Shown: positions 1-10,289 of the stretch, piece after piece
Layout of the letters: every line of letters starts with the position of its first letter
Position numbering within the stretch: the first letter of the stretch is position 1
Origin: Erinaceus europaeus
Lineage: Eukaryota; Chordata; Mammalia; Eulipotyphla; Erinaceidae
Length of the DNA: 64,000 nucleotides
Direction: 5' to 3'
Assembly: GCF_950295315.1 (NCBI RefSeq)
Contig: NC_080172.1
Location: 118,205,724 to 118,269,723, forward strand
Made by a program: the position numbers and the translations under genes
Notes under the pieces: generated by a model
Database searches by the model: none
What the model was told of the DNA's origin: nothing
Seen by the model: the letters and a program-made list of their open reading frames with translations, nothing else

Positions 1-113
1 GCTCGAGCCCTGGGACCACATGAGAAGTGTCATGGCATCAAAGAAGCTCTGGTGCTCTGGTATCTATCCCCCACCACTACCCTCTGTCTATCTCTGTGAG
101 TCAAAAAAGAAAA
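1..113 (+). mobile_element. SINE, S6-like, 3' part
   Basis: The segment resembles the 3' half of the SINE at 29757-29930: an ACATGAGAAGTGT-type stretch, then a pyrimidine-rich CTATCTCTGTGAGT run and an A-rich tail. The 5' half lies outside the window. Confidence 0.45.
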
Positions 114-714
114 GAAAATGGACTACAGGGGGCGAGGCAGAAGCAAGATGCAAGAGGAAAGAGCTGTTCCCACTGTGGGTGAGAAACAGGGCTCCAAGCA
201 GGCTGAGGGCAGTAGGTGAGGGGGGAGCCGTGGGCAGACTCCGGATTAGTTTTGAAAGCAGAATTAATAGACTCTCTGGAGCTTATACCTGGGTGCGGTG
301 GGAGAGGGGTCAGGGTGCCAGCAAGGTTTCTGCTGTTAGGCTGGAGGGTGGGACCTAAGAGGGGAGGTATGAGCAGAGCGGATTTGGGTGAGGATCGGAA
401 GGAAGACTGGGAATTCAATTTGGAACGCAGTGCACTTGAGATCCTTACTTTCTGCTCTACAGAGACAAGTCTGTGTCCTTCAGAAGCAGGACTGAAGAGA
501 CTTCTAAGCAGACCAGTCAACTGCAGAACTTCCTTGACGTTGGCTTCCTCTAAGCAGCTCTTCTGAACCTAAGACTCTTTGAACTTGGATGGGGGAGAGT
601 CACATAGTTTTTTCTCTGTGTTAACCTCTTACTGGAATCTCAAATTTCCTGCAATTATAAATGTATTCAACTAGTCTCAGAGGACTTGGCAGGACCAGCA
701 ACTGTCCCCAGTGG
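114..714. other. Unique intergenic DNA, no gene seen
   Basis: The overlapping open frames here (about 110-140 codons, both strands) show no recognisable protein family, and I see no repeat. Most likely non-coding. Confidence 0.5.
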
Positions 715-870
715 GAATCACAGGCGGTGGTGCAGTGGATAAAGCATTGGGCTCTTAAACAGGAGGTCCTGAGTTTAATCCCAGGCAGCACATGTGCTAG
801 AGTGATGTCTGGTTCCTTCTCTCTCTCCTATCATTTCTCATGAATCAATAAATAAAATCTTAAAAAAATT
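715..870 (+). mobile_element. SINE S2
   Basis: Head GGTGGTGCAGTGGATAAAGC, middle GGCAGCACATGTGCTAGAG, a CT-rich stretch and an AATAAATAAAATCTTAAA tail. It is followed directly by an S1 copy. Confidence 0.8.
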
Positions 871-871
871 A

Positions 872-1135
872 ATTTGGGGAGCTGCGTGGTAGCGCGGCAG
901 GTTAAGCACACGTGGCACAAAGCGCAGGGACCGGCAAGTTCGAGCCCCCGGCTCCCCACCTGCAGGGGAGGCTTCACAGGCGGTGAAGCAGGTCTGCAGG
1001 TGTCTCTCTTTCTCTTCCCCTCTCTGTCTTCCCTTCCTCTCTCCATTTCTCTCTATCCTACCCAACAACGATGACATCAATAACTACAACAATAATAAAA
1101 CAACAAGGGCAACAAAAGGGAATAAACAAATAAAA
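872..1135 (+). mobile_element. SINE S1
   Basis: tRNA-like head with GTGGTAGCGCGGCAGGTTAAG (one A-box change) and a degraded B box, then the conserved CCCACCTGCAGGGGAGG and GGTGAAGCAGGTCTGCAGG body and a CAACAATAATAAAACAACA tail. Confidence 0.85.
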
Positions 1136-1629
1136 TTTAAGTTTGATTTAAAACATTTCTATAATAGCACTGCATACTTACTTTCTACCTCAAGTATTTG
1201 TCCATGTCCAGCTTGTTAAGAAAGTCACCCCCAGACACTGCTCTGAGCCCCAGGCAAGAAAGTTGTTTGCATGACCATTATACTGTCTCCCAGGCAATTT
1301 GTGGTTCTTTCGATTGGATATTCTTTGACTTCCAAATGAGGTCCGAAATCCCTCAGGAGCCCACTTTGAATGTGGGTCTTGTGCAGACATCCTATCTTCT
1401 TCCTTCCCTTTTTCATGAACCAGCTTTTGCACTTGCCTTGAACTTGGCTCTCCAATTTCTGCTCTCCCTGCTGTCTTACAGAATCACATCTAAACAAGCA
1501 GATCAGAAGCAACCAATAGCACAGCTATATACAAGATACTGGGTACTGTACAGAAAACCCTAACAAAAGGAGTTTTCAAAGTTAACCCAATTACCAAACA
1601 ATGTGATGATAACATTAACTATCGATTGT
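1136..1629. other. Unique intergenic DNA, no gene seen
   Basis: Frames of 80-121 codons overlap on both strands and have no recognisable domain. No repeat identified. Confidence 0.5.
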
Positions 1630-2505
1630 CTTTTTGAACCCTAAGACAGCAGGAACCTCACATTTCCACTATAGAGCCTCTACTTCCCCCAGTCCTGGAA
1701 CCCTTGGATAGGGCCCACTTTCCCGTATGCCTCTCCCAATCCATATCAAATAATATTGCATCTGCCGATCGCAACCTAATCAACACAACGATTGCCATCT
1801 CAACATGCTTCACTTCAGACTGTGTCCAGAGACTTCACGTGTGGAATGACAACCCTTCAGCTTCATTACTCAGGTGAGACCTTTCCTTTCATAGTATACT
1901 CTAATTCCATCTCAGGTGGTTCACTTTCTAACAAAGTCCCAAAACCTAGATATACGCCAGTTTCTGACAGAAGCATATGTTCACACGTATCCGTAAACTA
2001 CTGCAAAATATATGCCTGAAAGCAGAAGTGCACTAGAGTTTGCAGTGAGTACCCCCCCTAACACTTCCTCTCCACTATTCCAAGTTTTGGGTCCATGACT
2101 GCTCAACAATTTGTTTGGCTTTGTATGTTAACTCTCTTTTCAGTTACCAGGTTCCAGATGTCATCAGGATGTCGGCCAGGCTTCCCTGGATTGAAGACCC
2201 CACTAATGTGTCCTGGAGCTCAGCTTCCCCAGAGACCCACCCTACTAGGGAAAGAGAGAGGCAGACTGGGAGTATGGACCGACCAGTCAACGCCCATGTT
2301 CAGCGGGGAAGCAATTACAGAGTCAGACCTTCTATCTTCTGCAACCTACCATGACCCTGGGTCCATACTCCCAGAGGGATAGAGAATGGGAAAGCTATCA
2401 GGGGAGGGGGTGGGATATGGAGATTGGGTGGTGGGAATTGTGTGGAGTTGTACCCCTCCTACCCTATGGTTTTGTTAATTTATCCTTTCTTAAATAAATT
2501 TTTAA
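1630..2505 (+). mobile_element. L1 3'UTR, long 5'-truncated copy
   Basis: From about 2020 it matches the L1 3'UTR seen elsewhere here (AGTGCACTAGAGTTTGCAG, TTCCAGATG, CCCACTAGGGAAAGAGAG, CTGTCAGGGG) and ends in CCTTTCTTAAATAAA plus A-rich DNA. This is the longest 3'UTR copy on the + strand. The part before 2020 is assigned to the element only because no break is visible, so the left edge is uncertain. It holds no intact ORF. Confidence 0.65.
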
Positions 2506-2534
2506 AAAGTATCACATCTAAAAAAATAAATAAT

Positions 2535-2885
2535 CACATCTGGGGGTCAGGCAGTAGCGCAGTGGGTTAAGCACACGTGGCGCAAAGCACAAGGACTGGC
2601 GGAAGGATCCCAGTTCGAGCCTCCACTCCCCACCTGCAGAGGAGTCGCTTCACAGGTGGTGAAGCAAGTCTGCAGGTGTCTGTCTTTCTCTCCTCCTCTC
2701 TCTCCATTTCTCTCTGTCCTATCCAACAACAATGACATCAATAACAACAACAACAATAATAACCACAACAATGGTAAAACCACCAGGGTAACAAATGGGA
2801 GAAAATGGTCTCCAGGAGCAGTGGATTCCTGGTGCAGGCACTGAGCCCCAGCAATAACCCTGGAGAGAAAAAAAAAAAAAAAAAA
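2535..2885 (+). mobile_element. SINE S1-long
   Basis: S1 head and body, then a CAACAATAATAACCACAACA tail that continues into the extra 3' segment (CTCCAGGAGCAGTGGATTCC ... CCCCAGCAATAACCCTGGAG) and a poly(A) of about 18. Confidence 0.85.
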
Positions 2886-2909
2886 TCACAACTGTCTGCT
2901 CTATTCCTA

Positions 2910-3216
2910 CTTTATGGTTCCTGTTTATTAAACATTTTGCCACATTTTCCATCTTACTGCTTCTCAGCCACCAAGTTGCAGATGCTGCCATGACATCAAC
3001 CTGACTTCCCTGGGCAGACAACCCCACTAATGTGTCCTGGAGCCTCCCCTCCTCAGAGCTCTGCCCCACTAGGGACAGACAGACACAGGCTGGGGGTGTG
3101 GGTCCACCTGCCAACACCCATGTCCAGCAGAGAAGCAATGACAGAAGCCAGACCTCCCACCTTCTGCTCCCCATAAAGAATTCTGGTCCAGACTCCCAGA
3201 GGGATAAAGAACAGGG
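2910..3216 (+). mobile_element. L1 3'UTR, older subtype, left part
   Basis: Diverged 3'UTR with the older-subtype markers GGGACAGACAGACACAGGCT and CTGCTCCCCATAAAGAATTC. It is interrupted at about 3217 by an S1 SINE and resumes at 3496. Confidence 0.75.
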
Positions 3217-3221
3217 AGGCT

Positions 3222-3495
3222 TGGGAGTCGGGCAGTAGTGCAGCAGGTTAAGCGCACGTGGAGTAAAGTGCAAGGACCAGAGTAAGGATCCCGCCTGCAG
3301 GGGAGTCACTTCACAGGCGGTGAAGCAGGTCTGCAGGTGTCTCTCTTTCTCCCCTCCTCTGTCTTCCCCATCTCTCTCCATGTCTCTCTGTCCTATCCAA
3401 CAACGATGACATCAATAACAACAACAGTAATAACTACAACAATAAAACAAGGGCAAAAAAAGGGAATAAATAAATAATAATAAAAATCTTAAACA
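3222..3495 (+). mobile_element. SINE S1 nested in L1 3'UTR
   Basis: S1 copy (GGGAGTCGGGCAGTAGTGCAG head, CAACAACAGTAATAACTACA tail) inside the L1 3'UTR. Host sequence reading AACAGGGAAGCTTCC in the related copy at 25629-25998 is split here. Imperfect flanking repeats GGGAGGCTT and GGGCAGCTT look like the target-site duplication. Confidence 0.8.
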
Positions 3496-3645
3496 AACAA
3501 ACAAAAAAGAGTAGGGCAGCTTCCAATGGAGGGGATGAGACCCAGAACTCTGGTGGTAGGAACTGTGCAGAATCACACCCCTATTAAAATGATACCCTTT
3601 ACAATCTTATAAATCAAAATTAAGTCACTAACAAAAATAAAACGT
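3496..3645 (+). mobile_element. L1 3'UTR, older subtype, right part
   Basis: Continuation of the 2910-3216 element: CTTCCAATGGAGGGGATGAG, then AACTCTGGTGGTAGGAACTG, ending in an A-rich tail. The CTTCCAATGGAGG marker separates this subtype from the CTGTCAGGGGAGG subtype. Confidence 0.7.
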
Positions 3646-4217
3646 AAAAGAAGAATCACATCTGCAGTCAGTGGCCTCTGAGTGTCTTTTTTTTTTTTAA
3701 GAAAATTTATTATGTGTCTTTCCCCCTTTTGCTGCCCTCTCTTACTGTTCTAACCCCATCCGCCTGCCTATCTTCAGCATGGGCCCCAGGGCTACCGTCC
3801 TCTCTAAACTTCTTATTTCTGCTTGTCGTTTCTACCTTTGTCTCTTTCTCCGCTGTTTCTCCTCAGGGTTTTGCCAGCTTAACTGTCTCCTGCAGCTACT
3901 TAGAGTAACTTAAGACTCTGCCCTTGTCTCTGCTGCTTATCCCTTGTAATTCTGTCTTTTTGGGCTAATCCATCCATGTCCAAGGTTTCATTGCCTGCAG
4001 GTGGTGACTCCCCCACTGGTAAATCCTGACCTCTCCTGTGAATGCTGGTGACAAACGCCAAACTGAAAACTGAACATTTCTAGTCTGACTAAATTCATGT
4101 TAATCCTAACCAGGAAAACAATCTTACGTAAGCTGTCCATGCTTCACCTATTTCCAAATCAAACGGCACTCCAACAAACTATGTCTATTAAGTAGATGAG
4201 TGGGTCCTTATTTTTTT
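3646..4217. other. Unique intergenic DNA
   Basis: Contains a T tract near 3690. No gene and no clear repeat seen. A 64-codon + frame at 3714-3908 is pyrimidine-rich and resembles no known protein. Confidence 0.45.
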
Positions 4218-4532
4218 AGTCATATTTCTTTTTTTTTATATTTATTTTATTTATTTATTCCCTTTTGTTGCCGTTGTTGTTTTATTGTTGTAGTTATTAT
4301 TGTTGTTGTCGTTGTTGGATAGGACAGAGAGAAATGGAAAGAGAGAAGGGGAAGACAGAGAGGAGGAGAGAAAGACAGACACCTGCAGACCTGCTTCACC
4401 GCCTGTGAAGTGACTTCCACTGCAGGTGGGGAGCCGGGGGCTTGAACCGGGATCCTTATGCTGGTCCTTGCGCTTTGCGCCACCTGCGCTTAACCCGCTG
4501 CGCTACCGCCCGACTCCCTTAGTCATATTTCT
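4218..4532 (-). mobile_element. SINE S1 with perfect target-site duplication
   Basis: Full-length S1 in reverse orientation. Target-site duplication AGTCATATTTCT is present at 4218-4229 and 4521-4532. Confidence 0.9.
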
Positions 4533-4654
4533 AAAGTCCATGTTGTGTATTTTTATTCATGGCTCAAAAGATCTGAGTCACATAAAATTTTAGAAGGCAA
4601 GCTACCTTGTGTTCTTGTGGGTTGGTTCCCTGACAACACATACAAGAGAGCAAT

Positions 4655-4790
4655 AGGGAGGCCAAGGAGACATCATAATGTTTCTGCCAAAGACTTTCAT
4701 ACCTGAGGCTCCCTGTCCTCGGGTTTAATCCCTGGGACCACTATAACCCAGAGCCGAGCAGTGCTCTGGCAAATAAGTAGATAAATAACT
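4655..4790 (+). mobile_element. SINE S3
   Basis: GACATCATAATGTTTCTGCC head, CATACCTGAGGCTCC, GGGACCACTATAACCCAGAG and GAGCAGTGCTCTGG, with a short A/T tail. Confidence 0.75.
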
Positions 4791-5099
4791 AGGTTGCAAC
4801 AATAACATCAATTCAAAAACCGAAACACAGTAAGGGTGTCTCCAAAGAAGGTGGGGCAGTGCTTTGCTCTTTCTCTCCAAACATGGAAACTGGACCAGAA
4901 GGTGACTCAGCAGTGAAGAGCCTGGCCCTGGGTCTGACCTCTGGCACTGACACTGCATTTTAAACAATGGGCAGGGGAGGGACATAAAACGGTCTGTCAG
5001 GCCCCACGTTGACTCCCCATGCACACTGCCCAAGTTCAAGCCTTCGTCCGCCCGCCACACTGAAGGGAGCTTCAGCTCTGTGATAGCTTCTCCCCTTCT

Positions 5100-5325
5100 C
5101 TTCTCTTTCTTTCTTTTTAAGTTTATTTTATTATCTTTGTTTATTGGATCAAGACAGTCAGAAATCGAGAGGGTAGGGAGAGATAGGAGAGAGACAGAGA
5201 GACACCTGCAGCCCTGCTTCACCACTCGCAAAGCTTTCCCCCTGCAGGTGGGGACCAGGGGCTCGAACCTGGGTCCTTGCACATTGTAGCATGTGAGCGT
5301 AACCAGGTGCACCACCACCTGGCCC
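5100..5325 (-). mobile_element. SINE S4
   Basis: Reverse S4: TTATTGGATCAAGACAG tail region, AAAGCTTTCCCCCTGCAGG body, GGCTCGAACCTGGGTCC B box, and ACCAGGTGCACCACCACCTG head. The roughly 300 bp before it (4791-5099) hold no gene I can recognise. Confidence 0.85.
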
Positions 5326-5409
5326 CAACTAATTTTTTTTTTAATTGCTGTCAGGGTTATTATTTGGACTCACTGCTTGCCTGATGGATCTACTACTCCC
5401 AGTGGCCAT

Positions 5410-5645
5410 TTAAAATTTTTTTATTTTAATTTATTTAAGTTAGCGTTCTGTACTTAAAGAAGTCATTGCATTTTTTTCTTTTTCTTATTGGAGAGATTAA
5501 TGGTTTACAGTAAATACAGTTATCGGTACATGTGTAACATTTAACAGTTTTCTGCAGAACACTCTCACCCCCAGCCTGCACCAGAGGACCTGACACCCTG
5601 CACTGCCCCCCACCCCAGACTCCTTTACTTTGGTGCAATACACCA
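5410..5645 (-). mobile_element. Unclassified interspersed repeat, possible LINE 3' end
   Basis: Read on the - strand it ends in a run of short A-rich blocks after CATTAATCTCTCCAATAAG, like a retroposon tail. No second copy occurs here, so the family is not established. Confidence 0.3.
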
Positions 5646-5850
5646 TAAAATTTAACTTTATTCTTTTTATTTGATAAGACAGATAGGAACTGAGAGGGAG
5701 GGAGAGAGAGTCATGGAGAGAAAGTGAGACACCTGCCAACCTGCTTCACCTATTGTGAAGCCTCCCCCTGCAGGAGCAAGGGCTCAAATCCACGTCCTCA
5801 CGTGGTAATGTGTGCGCCCCGCAGACTGTGCCTCACCTGCCGTCCCTTCT
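5646..5850 (-). mobile_element. SINE S4
   Basis: Reverse S4 with ATAAGACAGATAGGAACTGA tail region, GAAGCCTCCCCCTGCAGG and a degraded B box. The head is partly lost near 5840. Confidence 0.7.
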
Positions 5851-5934
5851 TTCTCTTGTATTACAAAAGGTCGACCTCGGCAGTGATGCCTGATGACCAC
5901 AAAAAAGAGAAAAGAAGAAGAAAGAGAAGAAGCC

Positions 5935-6100
5935 GTGGTCTGGGAGGTGGCACAGTGGCTAAGGCACAAGGCCCTGAGTTCAATCCCCGGCAGCACATGT
6001 ACCAGAATGATGTCTGGCTCTTTCTCTCTCTCTCTCTCTCTCTCTCCCTCTCTCTCTCTCTCCAATCTTTTTCATTAATAAATAAATAAATAAAATCTTT
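5935..6100 (+). mobile_element. SINE S2 with (CT)n expansion
   Basis: CTGGGAGGTGGCACAGTGG head and CCGGCAGCACATGTACCAGA, then the internal CT stretch expanded to about 45 bp (6017-6062), then AATAAATAAATAAAATC. Confidence 0.8.
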
Positions 6101-6154
6101 TTTAAAAAAGAGAGCGAGAGAGAAGAAGCCAACAGGTGCTTAAAAAAGTGAATT

Positions 6155-6450
6155 TCAGGGCTCAGGCAGTAGTATACCAGGTTAAGCACACATCATACAA
6201 AATGTAAGGACAAGCGCAAAGATCCTGGTTCAAGTCCCCGGCTCCCCACCTATAGGAGGGTCACTCTGCAGGCGGTGAAGCAGGTCTGCAGGTGTCTGTC
6301 TTTCTCTCCCCCTCTCTGTCTTCCCCTCCTCTCTCCATTTCTCTCTGTCCTATCAAACAACTATAGCAACAGCAACAATGGCCAAATCCAGGAGCAGTGG
6401 ATTTGTAGTGCAGACACTGAACCCCAGAGATAACGCTGGAGGAGAAAAAA
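6155..6450 (+). mobile_element. SINE S1-long, internally shortened tail
   Basis: Diverged head (CTCAGGCAGTAGTATACCAG), full body, short CAACAGCAACAATGG tail, then the S1-long segment CCAGGAGCAGTGGATTTG ... AACGCTGGAGG and poly(A). Confidence 0.8.
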
Positions 6451-7403
6451 AAAGGTGACTGTCCTTCCCTTCAGAAGTGTCTGAGCTTTCGGGAGAAAAT
6501 ACTAAACACTCAAATACTAAACCTTTTGCATAGCTGAAGGGTAGAGTCCTACTCAGTCTCGTTCACCCACGCAGCACGCCTCCCTAAGCACTTGTAAAAG
6601 CTGGTGAGGGAACCACAGCGGTCTCCTCTTTACAGACTAGCAGGCTTTCAGTACCATCTGTGCGGCGTCAAGCAAGCTCTTGACGATTCACAGCGGCGCG
6701 GACTGCCTGCAGTCAGAAGCAGAGGTCACTCTTCACTGCCCGCGAGGGTGAAGACCCCTCCACCCGCCAGGACCGTGAGCTGGGCACGCGTGTCACAGGG
6801 CTCCGGGATGTAGCTCTGCATTTTGGAGACCCTGGCTTTGATCCCTGCAGCCCCCAGATAAAATGAGACAGGCACCACAAGCAGCCTCAGCGTGTTTCTG
6901 GAACACTTTGAGGGCTCCCCCTGGTTTCCCCACCCTGCTATTCCTGCTCCACACGTATCTTTGGTCTTCAGCACTTAGTATTTGGACGTCTTACTTTGGT
7001 CCCTGCCCTCCACCCATGCCTGCTGGGCTTGTCTCTGTCTCCCCCGGCTCTCCCCAGCACACACCTCCGAGCCTGGTCCTTCTGTTCCCACGCAGCCCCC
7101 GTGAGTAAGACCTGCTGGGCGTTCTTCAGTGCTCATCCCGGGCTGCCAATTTCAAGGTGGCAGAATAAAGGCTTTTCTCCCCCAGCCCCACCCCCCACCT
7201 CCTCAGACCAGCCCCAACTAAAGGGTTCAGGAGAGCCAGGAGGTACCTGGAGGGCACCCCCAGGAAATGGGAGTGGTGACAGGCGTGGCTTGGGAAGGTG
7301 GGATGGGGCTTGGGTGTTAACCCTAGACCTGTGGGCCGTGTCTTTCTGGTCAGCCCGGGTCAACTTCTCTCTCTTCCTATGTGGGCCTCCCATCAAGATA
7401 GGA
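6451..7403. other. Unique intergenic DNA, no gene seen
   Basis: About 950 bp of moderately GC-rich sequence. Frames of up to 157 codons overlap on both strands with no recognisable family, and I see no splice-flanked conserved exon. Confidence 0.45.
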
Positions 7404-7411
7404 ATAGGAGG

Positions 7412-7442
<31 letters not shown>
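7404..7442. repeat. (CT)n microsatellite
   Basis: An essentially pure CT run of about 38 bp. Confidence 0.95.
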
Positions 7443-7445
<3 letters not shown>

Positions 7446-7842
7446 CATCTAGCTCCTGGCCTTAGGTGAGGGCCTCATCAACATGAGCAAGAGAGCTCTG
7501 GGGGCTTCTCCCCTCCCCCCAGCCTAACGTGAATGTTGTCAATGCTCCTGAATGAAGTTTAAAATTCCTGAAAATCACACTCTCTCAACAGTTCTTTGTT
7601 GAGATAACACGCAATGGACTTTTAAATGTTGGGGAAACAATCCTGGGTCCCCCCCCCTACAAGATGAAGACAAAAGCACTGTTTGTGGAGACAGGAGCCA
7701 GCAGCAGTGCTGGTCACCCTACAGGAAGTGAGGCCAGGAGGGTCCAAACACCCCAGGTGTTTTGATGACCTTACCTGTTCTTTATAGCCAGTGGTGAGCA
7801 GAGCACCTGGCAAGCCAAGGTCTCCTGAAGCAGCTTTTGAAT
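7443..7842. other. Unique intergenic DNA, no gene seen
   Basis: No recognisable repeat or coding segment. Confidence 0.45.
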
Positions 7843-7935
7843 GAATCACACGCACACGCACACGCACACGTGCACACACGCACACACACACACACACACA
7901 CACACGCATGCATGAACGCATGCACACACACATGC
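7843..7935. repeat. (CA)n/(CGCA)n microsatellite
   Basis: Alternating purine-pyrimidine DNA of ACACACGC and CACACA blocks with CATGCATG at the right end. This composition is prone to Z-DNA. Confidence 0.9.
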
Positions 7936-8029
7936 CTATGAAGGCTTGTTGCTGGAATCACCATTATTTCCATAACAGAGAGGCCCCATCTACACTCACA
8001 GGCTAAGGCAAAACCAAGCAACACCTCTG

Positions 8030-8300
8030 CTTTGCTCTTCCCCTCCTTTTGTTGCCCTTGTTGTTGTTACTGTTATTGTTGTCATTATTGTTGTATATGA
8101 TAGAGAGAAATGGAGAGAGGAGGGGAAGACAGAGAGGGGGAAAGACAGACACCTGTAGACCTGCTTCACCGCCTGTGAAGTGACTCCCCTGCAGGTGGGG
8201 AGGCGGGGGCTCGAACCGGGATCCTTCTGCCCGTCCTTGCACTTTGCACCACCTGCGCTTAAATCCGCTGTGCTACCGCCCGGCGCCCTGCTTTGCTTTT
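8030..8300 (-). mobile_element. SINE S1
   Basis: Reverse S1 flanked by TGCTTTGCTCTTC on the left and TGCTTTGCTTTTC on the right, read as a target-site duplication with one mismatch. Confidence 0.85.
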
Positions 8301-8395
8301 CAGCATGTCATTGTTTCAGAGTTTTTCAGTGTGCGTGTGTATCTGGTGCCAGATATTCCAGCTTTACTTTAAATTTCTTTATTTAAAAAAATTTT

Positions 8396-8702
8396 CCAGC
8401 TATTTTTTCTCTTTTTTATACTTATTTATTCCCTTTTATTGCCCTTTTTAATTGTTGTTGTAGTTATTATTATTGTTACTGATGTCGTTGTCAGATAGGA
8501 CAGAGAGAAATGGAGAGAGGAGGGGAAGACAGAGGGGGGAGAGAAAGACAGACACTTGCAGACCTGCTTCACCGCCTGTGAAGCGACTCTCCTGCAGGTG
8601 GGGAGCCGGGGGCTCGAACTGGGATCCTTACACCAGTCTTTGCTCTTTGCGCCACATGTGCTTAACCCACTGTGCTACCGCCGACTCCCTCCAGCTATTT
8701 TT
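8396..8702 (-). mobile_element. SINE S1 with target-site duplication
   Basis: Reverse S1. CCAGCTATTTTT occurs at 8396-8407 and 8691-8702. This SINE and its left flank recur in inverted orientation at 9131-9540. Confidence 0.9.
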
Positions 8703-8771
8703 AAACTCACAAAATCAGTGCTTTTAGGTTGGGAACATAGCATAATGGTTATGTAAGAGACTCTTTTGGGC

Positions 8772-8925
8772 TCTTTTGGGGAGACAGCATAATGGTTATG
8801 CTTCCATACCTGAGACTCCAAAGTCCCAGGTTCAAGCCCCAGAACCACCATAAGCCAGAGTTGAGCAGGGCTCTGCTAACTGTGTGTATTTTTCTCTGTC
8901 ATTAAAAATAAATAAAACACTTAAG
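8772..8925 (+). mobile_element. SINE S3
   Basis: GACAGCATAATGGTTATGC head, CCAGAACCACCATAAGCC, GAGCAGGGCTCTG, AATAAATAAAACA tail. A short extra copy of the head (CATAGCATAATGGTTATG) precedes it at about 8738. Confidence 0.85.
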
Positions 8926-9080
8926 TCCGAGAGGTGGCACAGTGGTAAAGCTTTGGACTCTCAAGCATGAGGTCCCGAGTTCGACCCCCGGCAGCACATG
9001 TGCCAGAGTGACGTCTGGTTCTTTCTTTTTCCTCTTATCTTTCTCATAAATAAATAAATAAATAAATAAATAAAATATTA
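8926..9080 (+). mobile_element. SINE S2
   Basis: GAGAGGTGGCACAGTGGTAA head, CCCCCGGCAGCACATGTGCC, and an AAATAAATAAATAAAT tail of about 30 bp. Confidence 0.85.
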
Positions 9081-9130
9081 AAAATAAATAAATACAACAT
9101 TTAAAAAATAATAAGAATATTGAAAATAAA

Positions 9131-9425
9131 AAGAGGGAGTCGGGCGGTAGCTCAGGTTAAGTTCAGGTGGTGCAAAGCGCAAGGACTAGCGTAAGGATCC
9201 TGGTTCGAGCCCCCGGCTCCCCACCTGCAGGGGAGTGACTTCACAGGCGGTGAAGCAGGCCTGCAGGTGTCTGTCTTTCTCTCTCCCTCTGTCTTCCCCT
9301 CCTCTCTCCATTTCTCTCTGTCTTATCTGACAATGATATCAATAACAATAATAATAACTACAACAACAATAAAAAACAAGGCCAACAAAAGGGAATAAAT
9401 AAGTAAATAAATATTAAAAAGAGGG
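9131..9425 (+). mobile_element. SINE S1, inverted partner of 8408-8690
   Basis: S1 with a small deletion in the head. It shares the less usual ATCTGACAA (normally ATCCAACAA) with the 8408-8690 copy, and its 3' flank is the reverse complement of that copy's flank. Confidence 0.85.
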
Positions 9426-9545
9426 AAAAAAGCTGGAAAATAAAAATAAAATAATAAAAAATAAAATAATTTAAAAAAAGAAATTTAAAGTAAAGCTGGA
9501 ATATCTGGCAACAAATACACACGCACACTGAAAAACTCTCTTTCC
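9426..9545 (-). repeat. Inverted copy of 8310-8400
   Basis: AAATTTAAAGTAAAGCTGGA and the following bases are the reverse complement of 8345-8375, and the match continues to ACTGAAAAACTCT. Together with the flanking SINEs this forms inverted arms of roughly 400 bp. Confidence 0.85.
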
Positions 9546-9652
9546 TAGCCAACAACAACAATAATAACTACAACAATAAAACAACCAGGGCAACAAAAAG
9601 GAATAAATAAATAAATAAATATTAAAAAATAAAGAAAGAAAGGAAGAAAGAA
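9546..9652 (+). mobile_element. S1 tail fragment
   Basis: Only the tail is present (CAACAATAATAACTACAACA ... GGAATAAATAAATAAATAAA), followed by an A/G-rich (GAAA)n stretch. It abuts the inverted copy directly. Confidence 0.7.
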
Positions 9653-9657
9653 AGAAA

Positions 9658-9720
9658 AGACTCTCATACCAGAGACTCCAAGGTCCCAGGCTTAATTCCC
9701 AGCACCATCATAAACCATTC
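9658..9720 (+). mobile_element. S3 fragment
   Basis: Only the central part: GACTCTCATACCAGAGACTC through CAGCACCATCATAAACCA. Confidence 0.65.
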
Positions 9721-9734
9721 TTGTTGTATTTCTG

Positions 9735-9920
9735 TCTCTTCTCTTTTTTGCCTCCAGGGTTATCGCTGGGGCTTGGTGCCTGCACTACGACCCCACTGTT
9801 CCTGGAGGCCGTCTTTCTTCCTCTGTTGCTGCTGCTGTTGTCGGACAGGACAGAGAGAAATGGAGAGAGGAGGGGAAGACAGAGAGGGGAGAGGAAGACA
9901 GACACCTGCAGACCTGCTTC
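9735..9920 (-). mobile_element. S1-long, 5'-truncated, fused to L1 3'UTR
   Basis: Reverse S1-long tail (CTCCAGGGTTATCGCTGGGG), then the body up to ACCTGCAGACCTGCTTC, where it switches to L1 3'UTR on the opposite strand without its own head. Confidence 0.8.
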
Positions 9921-10285
9921 CAGATGCTACCATGATGCCAACCAGACTTCCCTGGACAGACGACCCCACCCATGTGTCCTGGAGCTCCGCTTCCCCACAG
10001 CCTGTCCCCACTAGGGAAAGAGAGAGGCAGGCTGGGAGTATGGATCCACCTGTCAACACCCATGTTCAGCGGGGAAGCAGTTACAGAAGCCAGACCTTCC
10101 ACCTTCTGCGTCCCACAATGACCCTGGGTCCATGCTCCCACACGGATAGAGAATAGGAAAGCTGTCAGGGGAAGGGATGGGATACGGAGATCTGGGGGTG
10201 GGAACTGTGTGGAGTTGTACCCCTCTTGTCCTACATTTTTTGTCAGTGTTTCCTTTTTATAAGTAAAAATCATTTAAAAAATAAA
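9921..10285 (+). mobile_element. L1 3'UTR, 5'-truncated, younger subtype
   Basis: Starts at CAGATGCTACCATGATG and carries GGACAGACGACCCCACCC, the CTGTCAGGGGAAGGG marker and an A-rich end after TTTTTATAAGTAAAAATC. Confidence 0.85.
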
Positions 10286-10289
10286 GTAT

